A DNA stretch of 64,000 nt from Streptomyces roseofulvus (GCF_039534915.1 NZ_BAAAWE010000001.1:5704001-5768000), one strand, 5' to 3'. Positions 16,522-25,054 are shown, numbered from the stretch's first letter. Numbers and translations are program-made. The notes: a model not told the origin generated them from the sequence alone.

Positions 16522-19500
16522 CTATCGCTCCTGCTGATGGTTCGGGCCGAGGTGGAAGCTACCCGTGGTCGAGTTGCCCGCCTGCCGGCCCTGCTGGATG
16601 CCGCGGCGCAGGTTGGTGAGCCGGCCACGGACGTCGTCGGGTGCACGCGAGACCTGGGGGCCGGCCGTGTGGGCCTGCTCCTGGGCGGTCCCGGGTACGA
16701 GGTTGGCCTTCGGCACACGGCGCGGAAGACCGGAGGTGGTGACCCCGCCGGCGGACGGCTTGCGCGCCCGCTCGGCCTGGCGCACCAGATCGTCGTTGGG
16801 GGAGGGCCGCCAGCCGGCCGCGCCCTGCTGCCGGCCGCCGTCACCGGCGGCCGGACCGCCGGCCGGCCGCGGACCCGCCGGAGCGGGCTGCTGCACGACC
16901 GGGGTCTGCATGGTCTGCTCGACCTCGGGCATCCGCTGCTGCTGCGCCGGCTGGGCCGGAGCCTGCTGCTGACCCTGGTCCTGGTGGAACCAGTTGGTCT
17001 CCAGCGTGTCGTACAGCGGAGTGCGCCCGTCGCCCGAGGCCGGCGCCGGCGGCAGGGCCTCCGGACGGCGCGGCCGGCCGAGCTGCGGCTGCCGCGGCTC
17101 GGGGGCCTGCGGCGCCCGGTGCTGCGGGGCCTGCGGCTGCTGCGGGGCCTGGGGGAGGCCCGGCTGCTGCGGCGCGAACTCGTTGCCGGTGCGCTGGCGC
17201 GGGGCCGGCGGCTGCGGGGCCTGCGGCTGCTGCTGCGCCTGCGGTACGAAGGGCTGGCTGCCGTACTGCGGCCGCTCCTGGTACTGCGGGGCCTGCGGCT
17301 GCTGCGGGGCCTGCGGGGCACCGAAGTCGGGGCGCGGGAACTGGCCCGTGGAGCCGGGACCCTGGGGCGCCTGCGGCTGCTGCGGGGCACCGAAGTCCGG
17401 GCGCGCGAACTGCGAGGTGGACGCCGGGTCCTGGTACTGCGGGGCCTGCGGCGCCTGGGGGGCCTGCGGGGCACCGAAGTCGGGGCGGGCGAACTGGCCC
17501 GTCGAGCCCGGGCCCTGCGGAGCGCCGGGCGCGGCGAAGGAGCCGGTGGTCTCGGCGTCGTCGTGGCCGCGCGGGGCGTCCAGCGGCGTCATGTCCTGCT
17601 GCGGGCGGCGGACCGGCTGCTGGGCCGGGTCGCTGCCCCAGCTGGTGCCCTGCGGGCGCTGCGGCTGGGGGTTGCCGCCGGGCAGCTCGGCGCGCGGGAA
17701 GCCGTTCGTGGCACCCAGCGGGTCCTGCTGCTGCGGGGCCTGCGGCTGCTGCGGGGCCTGCGGGTTCTGGTTCTGCGGAGCCTGCGGGCTGCCGCCCCAC
17801 ACGTCGGTGCGGGACGGGATGGCGCTGGCCGCGCCGCCGATGAGACCGGCACCCGGGCCGGGCTGCGGCGTCTGCGGGAGCTGCGGCAGCCGGCCGGTCT
17901 GCTCCAGCTGGGCGTCGACCGGCTGGGGCTGCTGGGGCTGCTGCGGGGCCGGGGCCTGGGGGGCCTGCGGCGCGCCGTCGCGGGCGGGCAGCGCGGTGCG
18001 GGGTCCGCCCGCCGGGCCGACCTGCGGACGCACGGCACCGGGGCCGGCGCCGAGGCGGCCGGCCGGAGCCGAGGGACCGCCGAGGCCCGGACGTCCGGCA
18101 CCCGGACCACCGGGCGCGCCGGGGCCGCCGGGGAGACGGCCGCCGGGGGCGTTGCCGCCCTGCGGCGACGCGCCCTGGGCGCCGGGACCGCTCTTCGGGG
18201 CCGGCTTGCGGCCGCCCTGGGCGACGTCGACCGGGAGCATGACGAGCGCGGTGGTGCCGCCCGAGTCGGACGGGCGCAGCTGGATGCGGATGCCGTGTCG
18301 CAGGGACAGGCGGCCGACCACGAAGAGGCCCATGCGGCGGGAGACGGAGACGTCCACGGTGGGCGGCGAGGCGAGCCGCTCGTTGATCGCCGCGAGGTCC
18401 TCGGGGGAGAGGCCGATGCCGGTGTCGTGGATCTCGACCAGCACGCGCCCGTCGGGCAGCGCGTGGCCGGTGACCCGGACCTTGGTCTGCGGGGAGGAGA
18501 ACGAGGTGGCGTTCTCCAGCAGCTCGGCGAGGAGGTGCACGAGGTCGTTGACGACCCGGCCGGCGACGTCGGTCGCCGGGACCGCGGCCAGTTCGATGCG
18601 CTCGTACTGCTCCACCTCGGAGGCGGCGGCACGGAGCACGTCGACCAGCGGGACCGGGCGGGTCCAGCGGCGGCCCGGCTCCTCGCCGGCGAGGACGAGG
18701 AGGTTCTCGCCGTTCCGGCGCATACGGGTCGCGAGGTGGTCGAGCTTGAAGAGCGAGGAGAGCTGGTCCGGGTCGGCCTCGCGGGACTCCAGCTCGGAGA
18801 TGAGCGAGAGCTGGCGCTGGATGAGGCCCTGCGAACGGCGCGAGAGGTTGGTGAACATCGCGTTGACGTTGCCCCGGAGGAGGGCCTGCTCGGCGGCGAG
18901 GCGGACGGCCTCGCGGTGCACGTCGTCGAAGGCCGCGGCCACCTGGCCGATCTCGTCCCGGGAGTGCACACCGACGGACTCGACGGAGGTGTCGACGTCC
19001 TGCGGGTCGGACTCGGAGAGCTGCTTGACCAGCTCGGGCAGGCGTTCCTGGGCGACCTTGGTGGCGGTGTCCTGGAGCCGGCGCAGCGAGCGGATCATGG
19101 ACCGGGCCACGACGAAGGCGCCGATGAGCGAGACGCCGAGGACGAGGAGGATCAGCGCACCGTTGATGATGGCCTCGCGCTGCGACTCCTGCCGCAGCTC
19201 ACGGGCCATCGTCTCCATCTCGCCGAGGAGCTGGTTCTCGATGCGGGCCATGGCCGCGATCTTGGTCTCGTACTCGTCGGTGAAGTTGAGGTAGCCGCGC
19301 GGGTCCTTCTTGATGGCCTCTTCGGACTTCAGCACCCGCTCGGCGTACTTCTCGGCGTCCACGATGGTGGGGTTGCCGGAGCGGAGCGAGTCGGTGAGGT
19401 CGGTGGCGTCGCCGCCGGTGCCCTCGTAGATCGCGGTGAAGGACTTGAAGGCGTTGTTCTCGCCGTTGAGCGCGGCCTCGCCGTAGAGGCGGTCACCGGA

Positions 19501-20451
19501 CTGGAAGCTGCCCTGCTGCTTGTCGCTGGCCTTCAGGGCGCCCGCGATGATCGCCTGCTGGATGGAGGCGTACTCCTTGGCGGACGAGAACGCGGCGAGT
19601 GCGCGGGTCCGCTTGATCATCTCCGGGTTGCTGGTCGCCTGCGCCATGTCCTGGGAGAGGCTGAGCAGCGAGCGGATGAGACGGCTGTACGCCTCCACCG
19701 TCACGGAGTGCTGAACGCCCTTCTTGTAGGCGTTCGTCCGGATGTTGTGGAGGTCGATGACCTGGGAGGCGATGGTGCTGACGTTGGAGCGGATGCTCTG
19801 CAGCGCCTCGTCGTCCTCGCCGTTCGGGATGGCCCGGGTGGCGTCGAGGAAGGCGTCGTAGGAACGGTCCGTGCGGCGCCGGGGGTTGGCGACCTGGTAG
19901 TCGCTGGTCGGCCGCCCGTTGGCGAGCGGACCGGCGGAGAGGTCGCGCTCGGCCTGGAGGGCCTGGGCGAGCGCGGTCGCCTCACGGGTCAGCTTGGTGA
20001 GCAGCTGCATGTGGTCGAGCTGCTGCATGTCCTGGAGCGACTCGTTGATGCGGATGCCGCCGAGGCTGGTGGCCGCGACCACGGGGAGGGTCAGCAGGGC
20101 CACGAGGCGCGTGGAGATGCGCCAGTTGCGCAGGGCTATTCGGGGGCCGACCGCGTTCTCGGGGGTCGTGGGCGTGGCGCCCTTCTCCCCGCGCGCCGCG
20201 GCGTTCTGCTCACCGGGCGCCGCGGACGGGCCGGAGCGGCGTGCGGAGCCTTCGCCCGACTCGCCGTTCGGCCGCGCGGCCTTGCCCTGGTTCCTGCCCT
20301 GGCCGCCCGGACCGGGTGCCTGCTGGGTGGGGTGCGGGGTCGCGGGACCACGATCGGTCCCGGCACGCGGTTCCTGCTCCGACGGAGCCTCCGCGCGGCC
20401 CTTGCGGGCCTGGGCGGAGCCCGCGCCATCCCTCTTGAAACGTCCCTGCAC
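16522..20451 (-). CDS. cvnA: Conservon sensor kinase-like protein CvnA (second conservon)
   Basis: This 1,309-residue protein parallels the first CvnA. After about 110 basic, disordered residues it has a transmembrane helix near 117-135 (LVALLTLPVVAATSLGG), an extracytoplasmic helical sensor, and a second helix near 424-450 (ALILLVLGVSLIGAFVV). HAMP, KLDHLATRMRRN (about 568), N box AELLENATSF (about 643) and G box (DTGIGL, about 677) follow. Residues from about 740 form a very long Pro/Gln/Ala tail with three RPDFGAPQ repeats. It ends in the same GLPRRVPKANLV tag as the first CvnA. The start chosen is GTG 20451; AGAGG lies 12 bases upstream, so the exact start is uncertain. Confidence 0.88.
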   Translation of the reverse strand: MQGRFKRDGAGSAQARKGRAEAPSEQEPRAGTDRGPATPHPTQQAPGPGGQGRNQGKAARPNGESGEGSARRSGPSAAPGEQNAAARGEKGATPTTPENAVGPRIALRNWRISTRLVALLTLPVVAATSLGGIRINESLQDMQQLDHMQLLTKLTREATALAQALQAERDLSAGPLANGRPTSDYQVANPRRRTDRSYDAFLDATRAIPNGEDDEALQSIRSNVSTIASQVIDLHNIRTNAYKKGVQHSVTVEAYSRLIRSLLSLSQDMAQATSNPEMIKRTRALAAFSSAKEYASIQQAIIAGALKASDKQQGSFQSGDRLYGEAALNGENNAFKSFTAIYEGTGGDATDLTDSLRSGNPTIVDAEKYAERVLKSEEAIKKDPRGYLNFTDEYETKIAAMARIENQLLGEMETMARELRQESQREAIINGALILLVLGVSLIGAFVVARSMIRSLRRLQDTATKVAQERLPELVKQLSESDPQDVDTSVESVGVHSRDEIGQVAAAFDDVHREAVRLAAEQALLRGNVNAMFTNLSRRSQGLIQRQLSLISELESREADPDQLSSLFKLDHLATRMRRNGENLLVLAGEEPGRRWTRPVPLVDVLRAAASEVEQYERIELAAVPATDVAGRVVNDLVHLLAELLENATSFSSPQTKVRVTGHALPDGRVLVEIHDTGIGLSPEDLAAINERLASPPTVDVSVSRRMGLFVVGRLSLRHGIRIQLRPSDSGGTTALVMLPVDVAQGGRKPAPKSGPGAQGASPQGGNAPGGRLPGGPGAPGGPGAGRPGLGGPSAPAGRLGAGPGAVRPQVGPAGGPRTALPARDGAPQAPQAPAPQQPQQPQPVDAQLEQTGRLPQLPQTPQPGPGAGLIGGAASAIPSRTDVWGGSPQAPQNQNPQAPQQPQAPQQQDPLGATNGFPRAELPGGNPQPQRPQGTSWGSDPAQQPVRRPQQDMTPLDAPRGHDDAETTGSFAAPGAPQGPGSTGQFARPDFGAPQAPQAPQAPQYQDPASTSQFARPDFGAPQQPQAPQGPGSTGQFPRPDFGAPQAPQQPQAPQYQERPQYGSQPFVPQAQQQPQAPQPPAPRQRTGNEFAPQQPGLPQAPQQPQAPQHRAPQAPEPRQPQLGRPRRPEALPPAPASGDGRTPLYDTLETNWFHQDQGQQQAPAQPAQQQRMPEVEQTMQTPVVQQPAPAGPRPAGGPAAGDGGRQQGAAGWRPSPNDDLVRQAERARKPSAGGVTTSGLPRRVPKANLVPGTAQEQAHTAGPQVSRAPDDVRGRLTNLRRGIQQGRQAGNSTTGSFHLGPNHQQER

Positions 20452-21023
20452 TAGCGTCGCAACCTCTGGACCAGGCGTCCTTCCGGGTGGAACCGGAGCG
20501 GACGGTGTCGGCGTCGTCGGGACGCGTCGGTGCGCCCCAGGTGGTCGTCGGTGACCGGCGCAGATCCCCCTTCTCCGCCACTCGGCCGGCGCTGCGTTGC
20601 GCCCCCTGCGTGCCGGCGTCGAACCCGCGGCGGTGCGTGGAATTCCAGCACAGTGCCGGAACTCCAACAAGGGCTGCGGTCTGTACCGCAGGGGGGATGA
20701 CCAACCGTACGCGGGGTGTCACGGCGTGTAGAAGATGATCACGGAGGATTCGGACTTTTCCGCTCCAATGACCCGGCACCCTCCTGTGTCCCAGTCGCGA
20801 TGATCAGGAGCGGAATGCAGGGTTCAGTGACGGAATGTCCCTTTCCGTGACCTGACATGCCAGTCCGTAATGACCGGAATATCCGTCCAGTGGTGAGCAA
20901 ACTCACACCGGAATGGATGTCTCAGCCATGCATTCGAAGGGAACGCGTTGATTTAGCCTGACGCTTTACACCATCCTTCGCGCCCGCACGGGCGCCCGCC
21001 CGGAACAAAGGTCTGCCAGCGCG
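20452..21023. other. Long intergenic region upstream of cvnA and the 65-aa gene
   Basis: This divergent 572-base gap is less GC-rich than its surroundings between about 20740 and 20980. It has a perfect inverted repeat GTGAG-CAAA-CTCAC (20893-20906) and four CGGAAT direct copies (20811, 20831, 20875 and 20909). These are candidate regulatory elements for either flanking gene. I see no convincing coding frame. Confidence 0.5.
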
Positions 21024-21221
21024 ATGACTGCACCCGCCCCCGCCACCACGGCCAACCCGCGCCGCTCCACCCTCGCCCACCTCGCGGACGCCGCCGCCCT
21101 CGGCCGCGGCGCCACCCCCGAGTACGCGACCGAGCTGCCCGGCACCACGGCCAACCCGCGCCGCACCGTGCTCATGCAGGCCCCCGCCCCCCACGTCCCG
21201 GCGTACCTCACCGAGTCCTGA
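21024..21221 (+). CDS. Small protein with two TTANPRR repeats
   Basis: I do not recognise this 65-residue protein. It contains TTANPRR twice, at residues 8-14 and 41-47. Each copy is followed by a hydrophobic residue pair three places on (STLAHL and TVLMQ). The DNA underlying the repeats is identical over 22 bases (21044-21065 and 21143-21164), 99 bases apart. It has no signal peptide or membrane helix and is Ala/Pro/Thr-rich. It starts at ATG 21024 with only a weak AAAGG upstream. It stands alone between the second conservon and a metabolic operon. A real small gene is likely, because codon third positions are strongly GC-biased. Confidence 0.6.
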   Translation: MTAPAPATTANPRRSTLAHLADAAALGRGATPEYATELPGTTANPRRTVLMQAPAPHVPAYLTES

Positions 21222-21340
21222 TCCCGGCATCCCGGCACCCGTCGGCCGCCACCGGCGATATCCGCCGGTCGGCCGCCCCGCGCCGCGTTAGCCTGGAGCG
21301 TCAGACTCCAGCCAGTACCAAGTGAGGGGCGACAGCACTC

Positions 21341-22126
21341 GTGCGCATCGCCAGATTCTCCATCGACGGCAATGTCGCCTTCGGCGCGGTCGAGGGCGAG
21401 GGGACCGTCGAGTCCGGCGGCCTCGTCCTCGACATCATCAAGGGCATCCCGTACACCGACTTCGAGCTCAGCGGCACCAAGGTCCCGCTGAGCAAGGTAC
21501 GGCTCCTGCCGCCGGTGCTCCCCAACAAGGTCGTGGCCATCGGCCGCAACTACGCGGAGCACGCCAAGGAGCTCGGCAACGAGGTCCCGGAGGTCCCGGT
21601 CGCGTTCTTCAAGCCGACCACCTCCGTCATCGGCCCCGGTGACGCCGTCGAGTTCCCCTCCTTCTCCAGCGAGCTGCACCACGAGGCCGAACTGGCCGTG
21701 GTGATCGGCCGCATGTGCCGCGAGGTGCCCCGGGAGCGCGTCAAGGACGTGATCTTCGGCTACACCTGCGCCAACGACGTGACCGCCCGCGACGTGCAGA
21801 AGCGCGAGGCCCAGTGGGCCCGCGCCAAGGGCTTCGACACGAGCTGTCCGCTGGGCCCCTGGGTGGAGACCGACCTCGACCCGAGCGACCTCGCCATCCA
21901 GGCCACGGTCAACGGCGAACAACGCCAGCTCGGTCGGACGAGCGACATGATCCGCTCCATCGAGGACCTGGTCGTCCACATCACCGAGGCCATGACGCTG
22001 CTCCCCGGCGACGTCATCCTCACCGGCACCCCCGCCGGGGTCGGCCCCCTCACCGTCGGCGACGAGGTCGCCGTCACCATCGAAGGCATCGGCACTCTCA
22101 CCAACAGGGTGATCAAGCGTGGCTAA
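21341..22126 (+). CDS. Fumarylacetoacetate hydrolase family protein
   Basis: The 261-residue product has the FAH fold. A short N-terminal domain is followed by VVAIGRNYAEHAKELG near 65 and VEFPSFSSELHHEAELAVVIG, whose Glu/His residues bind the divalent metal. YTCANDVTARDVQKREAQWARAKGFDT-type residues near 145-170 follow, and a C-terminal LLPGDVILTGTPAGVGPL completes the pattern. Members hydrolyse or decarboxylate acylpyruvates and related diketo acids; the substrate cannot be read here. The gene overlaps gltX by 8 bases, so it is translationally coupled to glutamyl-tRNA synthetase, a common actinobacterial pairing. The start is GTG 21341, with GAGGGG upstream. Confidence 0.88.
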   Translation: MRIARFSIDGNVAFGAVEGEGTVESGGLVLDIIKGIPYTDFELSGTKVPLSKVRLLPPVLPNKVVAIGRNYAEHAKELGNEVPEVPVAFFKPTTSVIGPGDAVEFPSFSSELHHEAELAVVIGRMCREVPRERVKDVIFGYTCANDVTARDVQKREAQWARAKGFDTSCPLGPWVETDLDPSDLAIQATVNGEQRQLGRTSDMIRSIEDLVVHITEAMTLLPGDVILTGTPAGVGPLTVGDEVAVTIEGIGTLTNRVIKRG

Positions 22127-23591
22127 CGCGATCCGCGTCCGTTTCTGTCCGTCCCCGACCGGCAACCCCCATGTGGGCCTGGTCCGCACCGCCCTCTTCA
22201 ACTGGGCCTTCGCCCGGCACAACCAGGGCACCATGGTCTTCCGCATCGAGGACACCGACGCGGCCCGCGACTCCGAGGAGTCCTACGAGCAGCTCCTCGA
22301 CTCCCTGAAGTGGCTCGGCCTCGACTGGGACGAGGGCCCCGAGATCGGCGGCCCGCACGCCCCGTACCGCCAGTCGCAGCGGATGGACATCTACAAGGAC
22401 GTCGCCGACAAGCTGCTCGCCGGCGGGTACGCGTACCGCTGCTACTGCACCACCACCGAGCTCGACGACCGCCGCGAGGCCGCCCGCGCCGCCGGCAAGC
22501 CCTCCGGCTACGACGGCCACTGCCGCGAGCTCTCCGCCGAGCAGATCGCGCAGTACGAGGCCGAGGGCCGCGAGCCGATCGTCCGCTTCCGGATGCCCGA
22601 CGAGGCCATCACCTTCACCGACCTGGTCCGCGGCGAGCTCACCTTCACCCCGGAGAACGTGCCGGACTACGGCATCCTCCGGGCCAACGGCGCCCCGCTC
22701 TACACCCTGGTCAACCCGGTCGACGACGCCCTGATGGAGATCACCCACGTCCTGCGCGGCGAGGACCTGCTCTCCTCCACCCCCCGCCAGATCGCCCTCT
22801 ACAAGGCGCTGATCGAGCTGGGCGTCGCCAAGGAGATCCCCGCCTTCGGCCACCTGCCGTACGTGATGGGCGAGGGCAACAAGAAGCTCTCCAAGCGCGA
22901 CCCGCAGGCCTCCCTCAACCTCTACCGGGAGCGCGGCTTCCTCCCCGAGGGCCTGCTGAACTACCTGTCCCTCCTCGGCTGGTCCTTCTCGGCCGACCAG
23001 GACATCTTCACCATCCCCGAGATGGTGGCGAAGTTCGACATCGCCGACGTCAACGCCAACCCGGCCCGCTTCGACCTGAAGAAGGCCGAGTCCATCAACG
23101 CCGACCACATCCGCATGCTGGACGTGAAGGCGTTCACCGAGGCGTGCGAGCCCTGGCTCCAGGCCCCGCACGCTCCCTGGGCGCCCGAGGACTTCGACCG
23201 CACGGCCTGGGAGCGGATCGCCCCGCACGCCCAGACCCGTCTGACCGTCCTCTCCGAGATCACGGCCAACGTCGACTTCCTCTTCCTGGCCGAGCCCGTC
23301 TTCGACCAGCCCTCCTGGGACAAGGCGATGAAGGGCGAGCCCGCGGCCCTGCTCACCACCGCCCGCGAGAAGCTGGAGTCGGCCGACTGGACCGACCCCG
23401 AGTCGCTCAAGAACGCGGTCCTGGCCGCCGGCGAGGCCCACGGCCTCAAGCTCGGCAAGGCCCAGGCCCCGGTCCGCGTCGCCGTCACCGGCCGCACCGT
23501 CGGCCTGCCGCTCTTCGAGTCCCTGGAGATCCTGGGCAAGGAGAAGACCCTGGCCCGCGTCGACGCGGCCCTGGCGAAGCTCGCCGCGTAA
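22119..23591 (+). CDS. gltX: Glutamyl-tRNA synthetase
   Basis: The 490-residue class I synthetase charges tRNA-Glu. In actinobacteria lacking GlnRS it also mischarges tRNA-Gln, for later amidation by GatCAB. The HIGH-type motif appears as SPTGNPHVGLVRTALFNW near residue 12, and the KMSKS loop as NKKLSKRD near 255. The rest follows the GluRS pattern, with a helical anticodon-binding domain from about 325. The start GTG 22119 lies inside the last codons of the FAH-family gene. Two tRNA-Gln and three tRNA-Glu genes lie within 1.5 kb downstream, so enzyme and substrates are neighbours. Confidence 0.95.
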   Translation: MANAIRVRFCPSPTGNPHVGLVRTALFNWAFARHNQGTMVFRIEDTDAARDSEESYEQLLDSLKWLGLDWDEGPEIGGPHAPYRQSQRMDIYKDVADKLLAGGYAYRCYCTTTELDDRREAARAAGKPSGYDGHCRELSAEQIAQYEAEGREPIVRFRMPDEAITFTDLVRGELTFTPENVPDYGILRANGAPLYTLVNPVDDALMEITHVLRGEDLLSSTPRQIALYKALIELGVAKEIPAFGHLPYVMGEGNKKLSKRDPQASLNLYRERGFLPEGLLNYLSLLGWSFSADQDIFTIPEMVAKFDIADVNANPARFDLKKAESINADHIRMLDVKAFTEACEPWLQAPHAPWAPEDFDRTAWERIAPHAQTRLTVLSEITANVDFLFLAEPVFDQPSWDKAMKGEPAALLTTAREKLESADWTDPESLKNAVLAAGEAHGLKLGKAQAPVRVAVTGRTVGLPLFESLEILGKEKTLARVDAALAKLAA

Positions 23592-23609
23592 CCACGCGCC
23601 GCACCCCAC

Positions 23610-23648
23610 GGGGGCGGCGCCCGGAGCACTCCTCCGGGCGCCGCCCCC
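23610..23648 (+). terminator. Terminator after gltX
   Basis: A perfect 17-bp GC stem (23610-23626 with 23632-23648, loop CACTC) lies 18 bases after the gltX stop. No T-run follows, which is usual in Streptomyces. Confidence 0.75.
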
Positions 23649-23690
23649 GTCGTCGTACCGGAAACACCCCCGCGGCGGGCCCCACCGGCG

Positions 23691-23696
23691 TACCGT
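23691..23696 (+). promoter_or_regulatory. Candidate -10 box of the HAD gene
   Basis: TACCGT fits TAnnnT and ends 7 bases before the ATG at 23704. No Shine-Dalgarno is seen, suggesting a leaderless transcript. Confidence 0.35.
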
Positions 23697-23703
23697 CGGT
23701 TCC

Positions 23704-24429
23704 ATGACCATCCGGGCCGTCCTCTGGGACGTGGACGACACGATCTTCGACTACGCGGCAGCCGACCGCGCCGGGATGCGCGCCCACCTCGCCGCCGAGG
23801 GCCTGGACGGCCTGTACGGCACCGTCGAGGCCGCCCTGGGCCGCTGGAAGGAGCTCACCGAGCTGTACTGGCGGCTCTACGAGGACGGCACCGGCGGGAC
23901 CTGGCAGGACCAGCGGCGCCACCGCGTCCGCGCCTTCCTGGACCGCCCCGCCCTGACCGACCCCGAGGCCGACGCCTGGTTCGGCCGGTACGTGGCCCAC
24001 TACGAGGCCGCCTGGGAGCTGTTCCCCGACGCCCTGCCCGTCCTCGACCTGCTGGCCGCCGACTACCGGCAGGCCGTCCTGTCGAACTCCAGCATCCACG
24101 CCCAGGAGCCCAAGCTGCGCGCCCTCGGCGTCCGGGACCGCTTCGAGGCCGTCCTCTGCGCCGCCGAGCTGGGCAGCGCCAAACCGGCCGCCGAGGCCTT
24201 CCACGCGGCCTGCGCCGCCCTGGGCCTCGCTCCGCAGGAGGTGGCGTACGTGGGGGACCGCCCCGACATCGACGCGCTCGGCGCCCAGGAGGCGGGGCTC
24301 CACGGCATCTGGCTGGATCGCGCCGGCGCCGGCGAGCGGCCGGGCCTGCGGCGCATCACCGACCTGCACCAGCTCCCCGCGCTGCTCCGCGGGGATACCC
24401 GTTTTGGAGCACCGACCACCTTCGGGTAA
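23704..24429 (+). CDS. HAD family hydrolase
   Basis: The 241-residue protein is a haloacid-dehalogenase-superfamily phosphatase. Motif I is LWDVDDTIFDY near residue 9, with the nucleophilic and acid/base aspartates. Motif II is AVLSNSS near 120. The motif III lysine lies in GSAKPAAEAF near 160, and motif IV is VAYVGDRPDIDALGAQEAG near 182. A helical cap (type C1) sits between motifs I and II. The substrate is unknown; small phosphorylated metabolites are typical. The gene lies between gltX and the tRNA array, and its TAA stop overlaps the tRNA promoter. Confidence 0.9.
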   Translation: MTIRAVLWDVDDTIFDYAAADRAGMRAHLAAEGLDGLYGTVEAALGRWKELTELYWRLYEDGTGGTWQDQRRHRVRAFLDRPALTDPEADAWFGRYVAHYEAAWELFPDALPVLDLLAADYRQAVLSNSSIHAQEPKLRALGVRDRFEAVLCAAELGSAKPAAEAFHAACAALGLAPQEVAYVGDRPDIDALGAQEAGLHGIWLDRAGAGERPGLRRITDLHQLPALLRGDTRFGAPTTFG

Positions 24430-24432
24430 TGT
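24404..24432 (+). promoter_or_regulatory. Promoter of the tRNA-Gln/Glu array
   Basis: TTGGAG (24404-24409) and TAATGT (24427-24432) are separated by exactly 17 bases. The -10 box includes the TAA stop codon of the HAD gene. The first tRNA starts about 83 bases past the expected transcription start. Confidence 0.6.
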
Positions 24433-24521
24433 TCTTCCTGCGCCGAGGGGAGCAAGCCGAAAGGCAAGAACCCGGAAAGCGCAAGCCGAGCAAGATCCCC
24501 CTCGCGGGGAAGTTGCCCCGG

Positions 24522-24593
24522 TGGCCTATGGTGTAATTGGCAGCACGACTGATTCTGGTTCAGTTAGTCTTGGTTCGAGTCCAGGTAGGCCAG
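24522..24593 (+). tRNA. tRNA-Gln (anticodon CTG)
   Basis: The acceptor stem pairs TGGCCTA (24522-24528) with TAGGCCA (24586-24592). The anticodon stem ACTGA/TCAGT encloses a loop with CTG. The T arm is CTTGG/CCAGG around TTCGAGT. CCA is not encoded. Confidence 0.95.
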
Positions 24594-24635
24594 CTCGCAG
24601 AGCTCATCTGCAAACCAGTGGATTGGCATCCACGA

Positions 24636-24708
24636 GCCCCCGTTGTGTAGCGGCCTAGCACGCCGCCCTCTCAAGGCGGTAGCGCCGGTTCGAATCCGGT
24701 CGGGGGTA
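24636..24708 (+). tRNA. tRNA-Glu (anticodon CTC)
   Basis: The acceptor stem GCCCCCG pairs with CGGGGGT (24701-24707). The anticodon stem GCCGC/GCGGT encloses a loop with CTC. The T loop is GTTCGAAT. This is the first of three identical copies. Confidence 0.95.
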
Positions 24709-24770
24709 CAGATCCTTCCCGCGGGATCACTTGGGTAGCGCCCAGGTGGACCCGATGCAGGATCGCTAGG

Positions 24771-24843
24771 GCCCCCGTTGTGTAGCGGCCTAGCACGCCG
24801 CCCTCTCAAGGCGGTAGCGCCGGTTCGAATCCGGTCGGGGGTA
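24771..24843 (+). tRNA. tRNA-Glu (anticodon CTC)
   Basis: Identical in sequence to the copy at 24636, with the same acceptor, anticodon and T arms. The 62-base spacer before it differs from the other spacers. Confidence 0.95.
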
Positions 24844-24865
24844 CGACGCTGGTCTAACCACGTAT

Positions 24866-24937
24866 TGGTCTATGGTGTAATTGGCAGCACGACTGATTCT
24901 GGTTCAGTTAGTCTAGGTTCGAGTCCTGGTAGACCAG
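24866..24937 (+). tRNA. tRNA-Gln (anticodon CTG)
   Basis: Same body as the first tRNA-Gln, with compensated changes. The acceptor stem is TGGTCTA/TAGACCA instead of TGGCCTA/TAGGCCA, and the T stem is CTAGG/CCTGG instead of CTTGG/CCAGG. Paired changes show that both copies are under selection. Confidence 0.95.
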
Positions 24938-24973
24938 CTCGGGTCAGCGGCGGAAACGCCCGCATGATCCAAA

Positions 24974-25046
24974 GCCCCCGTTGTGTAGCGGCCTAGCACG
25001 CCGCCCTCTCAAGGCGGTAGCGCCGGTTCGAATCCGGTCGGGGGTA
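24974..25046 (+). tRNA. tRNA-Glu (anticodon CTC)
   Basis: Third identical tRNA-Glu copy and last gene of the array. A terminator follows 8 bases later. Confidence 0.95.
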
Positions 25047-25054
25047 CGCGACAG

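Noticed and set aside
9770..20451. A biosynthetic gene cluster or defence island around the conservons
   Set aside because: All genes are conservon signalling components; no biosynthetic, nuclease or transposase gene is present in the segment.
16042..20454. A 1,470-codon plus-strand frame opposite cvnB and cvnA of the second conservon
   Set aside because: It is the mirror of conserved conservon genes, with low-complexity composition and no recognisable motif. The same applies to the 1,215-codon frame at 11065-14712.
24522..25046. Repeated 70-base units suggesting a repeat array or duplicated mobile element
   Set aside because: They fold as standard tRNA cloverleaves with intact anticodons. 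No integrase or att duplication is near.
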